Assembly (NCBI GenBank): GCA_009801015.1
Contig: VHZZ01009673.1
Coordinates: 39,822 to 62,319 of the forward strand
Length of the DNA: 22,498 nucleotides
Reading direction: 5' to 3'
Origin: Silene noctiflora
Taxonomy: Eukaryota; Streptophyta; Magnoliopsida; Caryophyllales; Caryophyllaceae
Shown here piece after piece: positions 1 through 8,050 of this stretch. The translations under genes were made by a program, and so were the position numbers. How positions within the stretch are numbered: position 1 is the first letter of the stretch; each line of letters starts with the position of its first letter. The notes under the pieces were generated by a model. That model made no database searches and was not told where the DNA came from. It worked only from the letters and a program-made list of their open reading frames with translations.

Positions 1-195
1 TGATTAAACAACGTCATTGCTCTTTTATGGACACGTATTACTTTTTCATGGACTCTTTTTCATTATTTTTCAACAATATACCCTTTTTCTTAAAAAAAAA
101 GATATACTCTATTTTCTCTTTTACTCTTCTACTCAAAAATTAATCAAACCTTAGCAAATTTGTCAATTATGCATATTAATTGTCAATTAAACAAC
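1..195. other. AT-rich non-coding flank
   Basis: This stretch is AT-rich with homopolymer runs and no convincing coding sequence or repeat boundary. It lies directly upstream of the first recognisable LINE codons. The left end of the LINE could fall anywhere in it, because 5' truncation leaves no motif. Confidence 0.5.
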
Positions 196-504
196 TAATG
201 TGACGAGTTGCGATCTATAGTATTGAGGTTTTGGTGGGGAAGTGAGGATGAGAGGAAAAAAAAATTAGTTGGGTAGCTTGGAAACGGCTTTGTAAACCGA
301 AGGATTTGGGGGGGGGAGGCATGGGGTTTAGATAATTTTGTATATTGAATCAAGCACTCTTAAGTAAGCAACCTTAGCGACTTCTTACTGCACTAGAGTA
401 TTTATGGGCGCAGTTGATGCGAAGGTACTATCTTGGGTCTTCTTTCCTTGAGGCGGGGTCGGGTTATAACCCAAGTTATACATGGCCTGGTATTGTTGGG
501 CTCG
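196..504 (+). pseudogene. LINE reverse-transcriptase C-terminal fragment (degenerate)
   Basis: Translation with frame changes gives the typical plant L1-type segment after the RT core: CDELRSIVLRFWWG, then SWVAWKRLCKPKDLGG and GMGFR, and after a break LNQALLSKQ and GYNPSYTW. The motif order (FWWG, W..LC.PK..GG.G, NPSYTW) is the usual one. The frame is lost at a G-run near 310 and stops follow, so the copy is dead. It ends abruptly at 504, where CACTA-type sequence begins. A second, about 90% similar version of 380-504 appears at 983-1096. It could be a separate LINE copy or part of the same insertion. Confidence 0.75.
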
Positions 505-981
505 CACTACAACAAAAACGCGGAAAACTGATGGCCAAAATCCGTCAAAAACGACCTTTTTCCGTCAGGAAAATAATTTTCTGACGGATAGTCCGTAAGG
601 AAGACGCGTCACTACAATTCATCACGAAAAACGCTTTTCTGGCGGATTTTCCGTCAGTATTTTCTACACTGACGGAATTCTGAAGGGTGAACCGACACAC
701 ACGTGGGCGAAGTCACTGACGGATTTTCCGTCAGTAATTTAGATATACTGACGGATAGTCCGTCGGTTCTCGTGTTTTCTCTGCCAGTTTTGTCTGACGG
801 ACTAACCGTCAGTAATTTATATTACTGATGGAAAATCGGTCGAGTAAGTCAACATCTTGTTAACTTTTCTGACGGACCGTCCGTCAGTTTTTGTATAACG
901 CTTACGGTTAGTCCGTCAGAAAAGTCAACAAGATGTTGACTTTCCCGCCGGATATGTGATATTTCGGAATATCGGATATCC
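505..981 (+). mobile_element. CACTA (En/Spm-type) transposon end with subterminal repeats
   Basis: The segment starts with CACTACAACAAAAACG, the signature terminal of CACTA elements. It is followed by about ten copies of a subterminal motif CTGACGGA / TCCGTCAG in both orientations, for example near 583, 669, 717, 750, 795, 871 and 914. In known CACTA elements such arrays bind the transposase. A long inverted repeat pairs about 853-874 with 909-936. No matching far end (...GTAGTG) and no transposase are seen. The element stops at the N at 982, so it is either truncated or its interior was lost in assembly. Confidence 0.75.
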
Positions 982-982
982 N

Positions 983-1106
983 CTTCTTACTTCACTCGCG
1001 GTTGATGCGGAGCAAGTACTATCTTGGGTCTTTTTTCCTTGAAGCAGGGTCGGGTTATAACCCAAGTTATACATGGCGTGATATTGTTGGGGCTCGATCG
1101 GGTGGG
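983..1106 (+). pseudogene. LINE fragment, uninterrupted version of the CACTA target site
   Basis: This repeats the LINE segment seen at 380-504, with about eight substitutions and an indel of roughly 13 bases. It reads through the point where the CACTA end sits in the first copy (GTTGGGGCTCG then ATCGGGTGGG). Translation gives GYNPSYTW and IVGARS. The same LINE frame resumes at 3125 after the hAT element. The last eight bases, CGGGTGGG (1099-1106), are the left target-site duplication of that element. Confidence 0.7.
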
Positions 1107-1914
1107 CAGAGACGAAGCTACCCTTTGGCCAACTGGGCCATGGCCAGGGTGAGCTTTCAAAGATATATACTATATAAGTAGAAAATGATCAATGTTCTGT
1201 AAGTGGAGTAGTGGTTTCATATTTTTGATCAGAGTCGAAGCTACCCTTGAAGGATTATGTGTTCGATCCTTGGATGGCTTCAATTTTAAGCTTTTTTTTT
1301 TAAAAAAAAAAAAAAAAATTGTTACTAATCGTATTATACATGAGCCTTTTCTAATCCTTGTCATATACTCCACCATTCATTTATGCTCCACCCCTTAAGT
1401 ACTATTCCCGGATTTCCCACCATCTCAATCGTTTATTTATCTTTTCTTAAAATATTCCTCACAAAAAACTAAAAAAGGTGAATAAATGATTTTGACAAGG
1501 TAAATATTATATTTTTTTTTAACATTCATTTTCATCAACAATTATTCTTATAGAGCGGGTAACTGTTTACCATTATAAGTGCTCCTTGTTTAATGAATAA
1601 TTTCATGACTTTAGATGTTTCGCCTTAATAAAAACTATTACTCTGTAAATTCATCTTATATAAGGCATGTTTGTTTCTAATTCGTTTTCATCATATAATA
1701 AAACTATTGTATGTTAAAATGTTTTATTAAATATTGCAGAAGAAAACGATGTATTATAAGATACTCCCTCCTATTCTCAATAACCTTTCCTCTTTCCTTT
1801 TTCATTTATTCACAATACCTTCCTTATTTCCTTATTTAGTAAAGTTTTATACTTATTTTAATCACCTCACCTCACAACAATACCCATACTTTGTCTTATT
1901 TTAATTACCTCACC

Positions 1915-2720
1915 TAGAGTTGGCAATCCGTGCCTTGGGCAGCGGGCGGCACGACGCGGCATGATTCCAGGCACGGCACGACACGGCCTGGTGATAATTT
2001 CGAGGAAGCACGGGCACAGCACGACCGTGCTTGTTACGGGCTCCGACGCGAAAATTCCCAAAATTCTGTGCCCAGGCACGAGGATGCCCAGCACACACCA
2101 AACACGGCGGGCCTGGCACGGCACGGCCCGAGTAATGGCACGCTAATGGCTGCTAGTCTGCAAGTCTCTTGAACTAGTCATTTATTGCTGTTGTTTATGT
2201 CCGTTGGAGTTTGGACTGTTGGAGCAAGCTACTAAGCTAGCCGTTAATGACTATTAAAGTGGATTTTATTTATTTATTTATTTATTTTAATAATTTCCAA
2301 ACTCTATAAATACCTCCTTAATTCAATTCATTTCTTCACAATTAAATCNATTTTAATAATTTCCAAACTCTATAAATACCTCCTTAATTCAATTCATTTC
2401 TTCACAATTAAATCAATATTCATCATTTATTAAACAAAAAGTACAAAAATATATCAATTAGAAAACAAATTAAAAAAAAAAAATAACTCAAAGCACATGG
2501 GCAGGCCCACATGCAAGACACGAAAAGCCCATGGGCCAAGCACGGCCCGAGCACGAAAATGGGCGTGCCTTGAGCGGGTCGCGGCAGGGGTTGGAGTCAG
2601 TGGGCCTGGCACGGCACGGCCCAAGAAGCCTAATATCCGTGCCTGGGCCAGGCCATGTTTGGGGAAAAGCACGATGGGCCGGCACGCGGACCAGCCCAGC
2701 ACGGCCCATTGCCAACTCTA
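1915..2720. mobile_element. Second hAT-type non-autonomous element, 806 bp
   Basis: A 13-bp perfect terminal inverted repeat, TAGAGTTGGCAAT, is bounded by a perfect 8-bp duplication ACCTCACC at 1907-1914 and 2721-2728. Both arms (about 1920-2145 and 2495-2715) are GC-rich and packed with GGCACGGCACG / GGGCC motifs. The centre is AT-rich. The GC-rich arms contrast sharply with the neighbourhood and open spurious reading frames on both strands. No transposase is encoded. The centre contains an N with a duplicated flank. Confidence 0.85.
2284..2414. repeat. Perfect 65-bp duplication around a single N (probable assembly artefact)
   Basis: Bases 2284-2348 and 2350-2414 are identical and are separated only by the N at 2349. 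Exact copies abutting an undetermined base suggest that two overlapping read or contig ends were joined without collapsing. The segment lies in the AT-rich core of the 1915-2720 element. Confidence 0.7.
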
Positions 2721-4848
2721 ACCTCACCCCACAATAATACATTAATACCCCCACAATACCTTCCCTCTCTCCAATTACTTCACCCTACCACAATACTTTA
2801 GTTTATTTAATTCAAACACCCTTAATTTCAGTATCACCCATGAATAGAGAATGTTATTGAGAATATGGGGGAGTAAGTATTTAGTTGTATGTTTAATACG
2901 AAATATAATGCTCTAAATACCATACTCGTACCTGCTTTGGTCCTTTCTTTTTTATTTTATTTTTAAAAATACATCTCACAAAGAATATAAAAAGTAGAGA
3001 ATATGAAGAAATATTTATCGACAATACTTAATAATGGTGTCAAGACCTATGATAAATTGGAATAAACATCAACAAACTTGATCAAATCGGCCCCGGTAGC
3101 TATTTTATCCTAGCTTCGTCCCTGCGGGTGGGGTTGATGAAAGGGTTGCGGAAGCAAATTAAGGATAGGTTGGATACGTTTATATGGCGTGATGCATGGA
3201 TTACAGGTACCCAAACTGGACGAGTTGTGTTGCCTTGTGATGGGAGTGATTATACGGTAAGGGAGGCAGATCTGTTGAGTGAAGATGGGCGAGGATGGGA
3301 TGAACAGAAACTTGCCCTTTACTTGCTACCATTTGAGCGTGATAGGGTAAGGAATATTCGGCTTAGTAGGGGCCCTTTTGTGGATTCGTGCTGGTATTGG
3401 TGTATGGAGCGGGATGGTATTTATAGTGTCAAGTCGGCTTATTGGTTATTTGAGGGGATATATTTAAGCATGGCGGAGCCATCGAATTGGGAGCGAGAAA
3501 AGTGGGTGTGGAACAAGTCGCAGATTAAACTTTTCTTATGGCAAATGTGCAACGATGCAATTGCAACAAAGGTAAATTTGTATATCGAGTCAATTGTGTC
3601 GATGTCATGTGTCTGGTGTGTCTTTGTCAGGTTGAGTTGTGTCTTCACTTGCTTCGAGATTGTTGGTTGGCTAGAGGGGTATGAAGGGGCGGAAGTTGAA
3701 GATGGGTGATGAGGGAGGTAACGTGGGGATTTGAGAGTGGGTGGGGATTTGTAGGAGGGCTATGGACACGAGGGAACGAGTGTTTATGATGGTGGGGTGT
3801 TGGGCTGTTTGGGAAGTAAGGAATAGGGTCGTCTTTGACGGAGGTCGAATGTGAGTGAGAGAAGTGTTAAAGCGGGTAATGGGTGTGGTGGAGGAGTTAG
3901 AAAAAGCATATGCGGTGGGGGTGAGGGGGGGGGGNGATATAGGTAGGCAGGGAAGGGCTGAGGTGTGTCGGGATGGTCGGTGTGTGTCGGAGGTAGGCTG
4001 GGTTAAACTCAATGTCAATGTCGGGGTGAAGGATGGTGTGGGTGTGGGTGTGGGTGTGTGTGTTGGTGTGGTTTATCGCGATGAGACGGGGAAGGTGTTA
4101 TGGGGTTTGACGCACTACGGGAAGGAAGTTTGGGAACCTCATGTCGGGGAGGCAGTTGCGATCCTTCATGGGTTGGAAGAAGAAGCGAAGACGGGACATG
4201 ACACGGTTATTGTTGAAGGCGATTGTTTGCAGGTTATCACTGGGTTGCAGTTGCAAAAGACGGGTCGAAGCATGTTCTTGAAAGTCCATAGACCCCTAAT
4301 TAGACTACTTTAATTAGATTACCAAATTACAAATTAATTTAGTTATTTATAGATCTATGCAACATGCATGAGAAAAGACATGATAAAATAAAAGGTAAGA
4401 AAACGTATTTCCTTACATTGGTTAAGGATAAAGAATGGGCACAACAAGATCTCCTATCTTTTTGTTCTTGAGCTAGGTACGGTGGATGATCCCCCAAGGC
4501 AATTAAACTTCCAAAAAGAAAGTCTCCTTCCAATTGCACCCAAGAACTAATACCTAAAAGATCTAATATACATTAACTAGATATATATATTAGATCTCCC
4601 TTGAATAGATGTAAAATGTATTACTAACACTTAGTAATAATAGGGAATATTAAATTTTATTTTACTAACTATTAGTTGTGTTCTAATATTTTTGGTGATT
4701 TTAGAGAGATTAATTTTCACATGCAAGAATGTAATCTCAAAATGAGTAACAATTACTCATATTAAGAGGAGGAAGGGGGGTTGGTATAGGTGAGAGAGAG
4801 GGATAATAAGTGTTCAATTTGCATGCTTGAAATAATTACAGACATAGA

Positions 4849-5009
4849 TGATAAGATTATGAGAGGGGGAGGATTGCATAAGGGAATTCGTATTATTGAT
4901 GTGATTTCTGATTCAATACATGTCTTTATATAATAAAGACTAATTGACTAAACCCTAAACGATAGCCGTCGTAGCCTAGCTAAACCCTAATGGGCCTAAT
5001 ATCCTAATA
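4849..5009 (-). repeat. 3' LTR of the TRIM-like element
   Basis: This 161-bp terminal repeat matches 5702-5862 throughout by eye. On the minus strand it lies downstream of the purine tract (5010-5018), so it is the 3' LTR. Confidence 0.85.
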
Positions 5010-5689
5010 CCCTCCCGCAATCGTAAAGGCAGTACGTAGTACGAACTTTACGATTGGAAAAAAAAAACAAGAAAATCATAATCAATAAAAAATGAAATCT
5101 TGAATCTTCATCTTCTTCAATCTTCATTAATCTTCTTCGTCTTCAAAGGTGGTAAGAAACGAGTATAAGACTCGTTAGAAATTTTTTCGAACAAGAACGT
5201 TAAGTTTTTCGGGCTTGTCGAATATGAGTTAATTTGTAGGAACACTAATCGAACCTAACAAATATCAATAAAACGGAAAAATTATCCGTCAATTTTAAGA
5301 TCTGGAGAACGTTAATCTTTTCGGACTCCAAATAAATTAAGCACCACCTTAAAAGACCACCTTAAAAGACGTTGAATTATTTTAATCAAATTTCAAAGAG
5401 AGGGTATTGGCTGATAAAACAAGACTAATCATCCAAAAAATTGCCTATGTTNGACGTACTGATGTACTCATCCAATAACCAAAATCGATCGTATCATACG
5501 AATTGATTTGAATTTATTCTTTTTTTTTAAAAAAAAAAAAAATTGCTAAAATGGTAAAGGGAAAGCTTTAGCTAAAATAATATGTGTTTATTTGTCAAAG
5601 ATCCCGCCGGTGGGCATGGTATCAAGCTAGGTTAAACACCCACCGGCAGGGTAGCGGAATTTTGTGTATTTAGGCCTCAAGAGCGTGAG

Positions 5690-5701
5690 GCTCTGATACC
5701 A
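5690..5701 (-). other. Primer-binding site (initiator Met-tRNA) of the TRIM-like element
   Basis: The minus-strand sequence TGGTATCAGAGC is the classic plant retrotransposon primer-binding site complementary to the 3' end of initiator tRNA-Met. It starts immediately after the LTR. This fixes the element's orientation. Confidence 0.85.
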
Positions 5702-5862
5702 TGATAAGATTATGAGAGGGGGAGGATTGCATAAGGGAATTCGTATTATTGATGTGATTTCTGATTCAATACATGTCTTTATATAATAAAGACTAATTGA
5801 CTAAACCCTAAACGATAGCCGTCGTAGCCTAGCTAAACCCTAATGGGCCTAATATCCTAATA
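5702..5862 (-). repeat. 5' LTR of the TRIM-like element
   Basis: This 161-bp terminal repeat adjoins the primer-binding site with no spacer, so it is the 5' LTR on the minus strand. It includes a TATATAA-containing stretch that could serve as a promoter. Confidence 0.85.
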
Positions 5863-6855
5863 TAGAAAAGAGAAAAGGTTAATTGGAAAGAACAAAAGAA
5901 AAAGAGGCATGCACAAGTATAATGATTGTGTCCAAATGCCCATTTTCCACTCCATTTACACGGTTCAAAGACTCCCATAAAGGGTCCATTTTGATTTTAT
6001 AATTTGCCTCACAAATTAATATATATGTTTTATTTTTATCATCTTTTATGATAAAAACGTTTCCCAATTATTTTCGTCGCATAACACTCATTATACGTGC
6101 ATGTACTCTACATATACACATAATACGTACTAACACTAATCGCATTAGATAGTCAGTACTAATTTAGTTATTAACAATTAATTCATAAAACCCGTTTCAA
6201 TTAATTTATTATTCAATTATCGCATAATGAAATAATAAATTTCGTCGGCCCGAGTTCCAAACTCGATCTCTCTAAATAACTCAATCGACTAACTTTTAGT
6301 CAATTTATCAAAGGACTAATTATATTGTATCTCATGCAAACGATTAGTTAATAATTGGGGCTCGTTCATAGAGGTGTGATTGAAAGGGATCAGATAAACA
6401 CCGTCGTCACACGACAATAACGTCAAACCCTAGTTAGCCAACCGTTACCGATATACGTTGATCAGCTGACAAGTTTCGCCAATGAATATCCCGAGTGTAT
6501 TTCTTAAAATGAGATTTATTATGTATAAGCACTATTGTGGAGGACACGTACCCCAACAGTTATTTCTTGTTATTGATGATATTTTAAAATTTTGTTGTAG
6601 TTTTCGTTCTGTCTTTTGGTCACACGTTTGTCGTGGAAACAATGAGGTAGCTCATGCGTTAGCGCATGTTTTGCCAGTCGAAGTGGGGGAGAACTCTTTG
6701 GGTCGATGGGCTACCTGAGGTAACGACTCGTTTTGTTGCTTGATGTATTTTTAGCCAGTTAGGTTTCAAAAAAAATTTTAATTTTACTTTGAAAGCAACT
6801 TTTTTGTAACAAATCAGAGATAAAATTCAATTAAGATTAACTTTTATAGTTGGAG

Positions 6856-7156
6856 TTTTTTGGGGAATGGGTGGTTGGGTTGGGGGCGGGTGGCTGGTCG
6901 TGGAGAGGGAGGGGGAAGTCGCAAGGGTTGGTTAGAAGTGGGGTAGCGGTGACCGATGAGGTTGGGGACGGTTGGAGAAGGTGGTGGGCGACACGGGTGA
7001 CTGATATAGCAAAGGGCGCGGCATAAGCAGGGGTTAGGGACGGTGGTGATGATGGCGGTAATGGTGGCGGTGAGGGGTGGTCAGTAAGATGTGTAGGTTG
7101 ATAGCTGGTGGCGGCGGAGGTGGTGGGTGGCAGGGGTGGTGGACTGGTGGATGTTT
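6856..7156 (+). repeat. G-rich degenerate GGT/GGTGG low-complexity tract
   Basis: The + strand is strongly G-skewed, with recurrent GGTGG, GGCGG, GGTGAT and GGGTGG motifs and few C residues. The minus strand therefore reads as Pro/His-rich spurious frames. Multiple GGG runs make G-quadruplex formation plausible. I see no gene in 6776-7430; the rest is ordinary AT-rich spacer. Confidence 0.6.
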
Positions 7157-7430
7157 ATTAAGAAGAAATTTAATTGGATATTTGAAAGAGTGAGAAGATG
7201 AAATGAAAGGGGAAAAATGATAAAATATGTCCAAAAAAGGATAAATTCTATCCATAAAAAGCACAATTCTAACAAAAGGTTAATTTATTGTAGGAGTATA
7301 CTATAAGGATAAATGTATAGATTATCACAAGCCACAAATACAAATAAACTAAATACGTACAAACTTAATCGTTGTGAAAGTTACAATTACCTACCTATTG
7401 CCTATTGGTTATATAAGCCGAGAACAATTA

Positions 7431-7588
7431 CTCCCTTCCTTTCGGTCATTTGTTGTGCTATTTCATTTTAGGTGTTTTAGTTAATTATTATCTTTTTTAT
7501 TTTAAAAATACATTTAATGAGCAATTTAATAATTCACACTCAATTGGGTTCACAATTAAAGAACAATAATTGACCGAAACGGAGGGAG
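7431..7588. mobile_element. Stowaway MITE, 158 bp
   Basis: The ends are CTCCCTTCCTTTCGGTCATTTGTT at the left and, reverse-complemented from the right, CTCCCTCCGTTTCGGTCAATTATT. TA dinucleotides flank it at 7429-7430 and 7589-7590. It lies about 460 bp upstream of the SLAC1 start codon, so it is part of that gene's upstream region. Confidence 0.85.
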
Positions 7589-7590
7589 TA

Positions 7591-8050
7591 TATTGCATGG
7601 TGCAAAACTAACCCAAGTTGCTTAAATCCAAGTCAAACCCAACATTTCAATTTGCAGCCATTAAAATTAGTCATACAAAATTCCTAATACTCGTATAAAG
7701 CATTCCAATATCCCGTGAAATGTTTCTTGCTATCAACCTTGTTATAAATTTCAAGTTGGCACCATAATAAATCTTCCACATATTATTTATATTTAAGCTT
7801 CACGAGATTATTTTAACCATAACTTTATATGCACTTTTTTCTCAAGTAAACCTAAAGTTATGGCTCATATTTCATCTTTAATTATTAAAACTACACACAA
7901 TTTCTTGGCTTAGTCTATTCTCTCGTGATCTTTTACTCAAAAAAAAAAAGTAAACTTTTGATGGATTCACGTTATCATATAAGTAGACATTCATGCAATA
8001 CTACAATAACACTAAGCTTGGCACACCAAGAAGAGTTCATAGATATTGTA
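7591..8050 (+). promoter_or_regulatory. SLAC1 upstream region and probable 5' leader
   Basis: This AT-rich region precedes the SLAC1 coding sequence. The frame upstream of the preferred ATG is open back to about 7925 and contains one in-frame ATG at 7961, in a poor context (T at -3). A TATA-like CTTTATATGC lies at about 7823-7832. I cannot place the transcription start. Nothing else recognisable is seen. Confidence 0.4.

Larger units (their letters stand above)
1764..2873. mobile_element. Stowaway-like MITE, interrupted
   Basis: The left end CTCCCTCCTATTCTCAATAAC pairs with the right end, whose reverse complement reads CTCCCCCATATTCTCAATAAC. It is flanked by TA on both sides (1762-1763 and 2874-2875). 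TA targets and CTCCCTCC ends are typical of Tc1/mariner Stowaway MITEs. Removing the nested element at 1915-2720 and one target copy leaves about 296 bp, a normal size for this class. The element lies wholly inside the hAT-type transposon. Confidence 0.8.
1107..3124. mobile_element. Non-autonomous hAT-type transposon, 2018 bp
   Basis: The terminal inverted repeats are CAGAGACGAAGCTA at the left and, on the other strand from the right end, CAGGGACGAAGCTA (13 of 14 match). The element is bounded by a perfect 8-bp duplication CGGGTGGG at 1099-1106 and 3125-3132. An 8-bp duplication and CAG-starting ends are hAT hallmarks. LINE codons flank both sides. No transposase is visible. A partial repeat of the terminal region recurs at 1233-1250 beside a poly-T/poly-A junction. 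The original element was about 0.9 kb, since a Stowaway-like MITE and a second hAT-type element account for about 1.1 kb of its present length. Confidence 0.85.
4849..5862 (-). mobile_element. TRIM-like short non-autonomous LTR retrotransposon, 1014 bp
   Basis: Two 161-bp direct repeats (4849-5009 and 5702-5862), with no difference that I can see, flank a 692-bp interior without coding capacity. On the minus strand each repeat ends ...CTTATCA. The repeat at 5702-5862 is followed at once by TGGTATCAGAGC, the primer-binding site for initiator methionine tRNA. The other end of the interior is a purine tract GCGGGAGGG before the LTR start TATTAGG. Flanks ATAGA (4844-4848) and TAGA (5863-5866) suggest a 4-5 bp target duplication. 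The size and lack of genes match TRIM elements. A deleted Ty1-copia element is the alternative. Confidence 0.85.
4279..6558 (-). mobile_element. Solo LTR (LTR retrotransposon remnant) inserted in the LINE RNase H region
   Basis: Read on the minus strand, the insert begins TGTTGGGGTACGTGTCC (from 6558) and ends GGACTTTCA (at 4279), giving the TG...CA ends of an LTR. The flanks GTTCT (4274-4278) and GTTAT (6559-6563) look like a 5-bp target duplication with one mutation. Removing the insert plus one flank copy restores the LINE RNase H frame exactly. There is no second LTR, primer-binding site or gag-pol, so a solo LTR left by LTR-LTR recombination fits best. Without the nested 1014-bp element it is about 1.26 kb. 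Family assignment (Ty3/gypsy suspected) is uncertain. Position 5452 is N in the nested part. Confidence 0.72.
3125..6775 (+). pseudogene. LINE 3' part: zf-RVT and RNase H regions, split by a solo LTR
   Basis: From 3128 the translation resembles the zf-RVT region of plant LINEs (IWRDAWITGTQ, LPFERDRVRNIRLS, CWYWCMERDGIYSVKSAYWL, WVWNKSQIKLFLWQMCNDAI). After frame loss (3640-3850, still readable as RERVFMMVGCWAVWEVRNRVVF) an RNase H-like domain follows: VGWVKLNVNVG, GEAVAILHGLEEE, VEGDCLQVITG. The domain is interrupted at 4278 and resumes at 6564 with VIDDILKFC and NNEVAHALAHVLP, stopping at 6716-6718. A short 3' tail with an A-run near 6767-6774 looks like the LINE 3' end. The first catalytic Asp is not evident (NVN) and frameshifts abound, so it is inactive. 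Position 3935 is N within a G-run. Confidence 0.85.

Noticed and set aside
1867..2172. Overlapping open frames on both strands rich in Arg, Pro, Ala and His (also 2454-2754)
   Set aside because: They arise from the GC-rich repeated arms of the 1915-2720 element and show no domain or codon pattern.
7034..7275. Minus-strand open frames with Pro/His runs
   Set aside because: They are by-products of the G-rich low-complexity tract, with no homology.
7925..7960. Extending SLAC1 to an open frame starting at 7925
   Set aside because: The codon at 7925 is GTG, which is not a credible start for a plant gene. The first ATG is at 7961.
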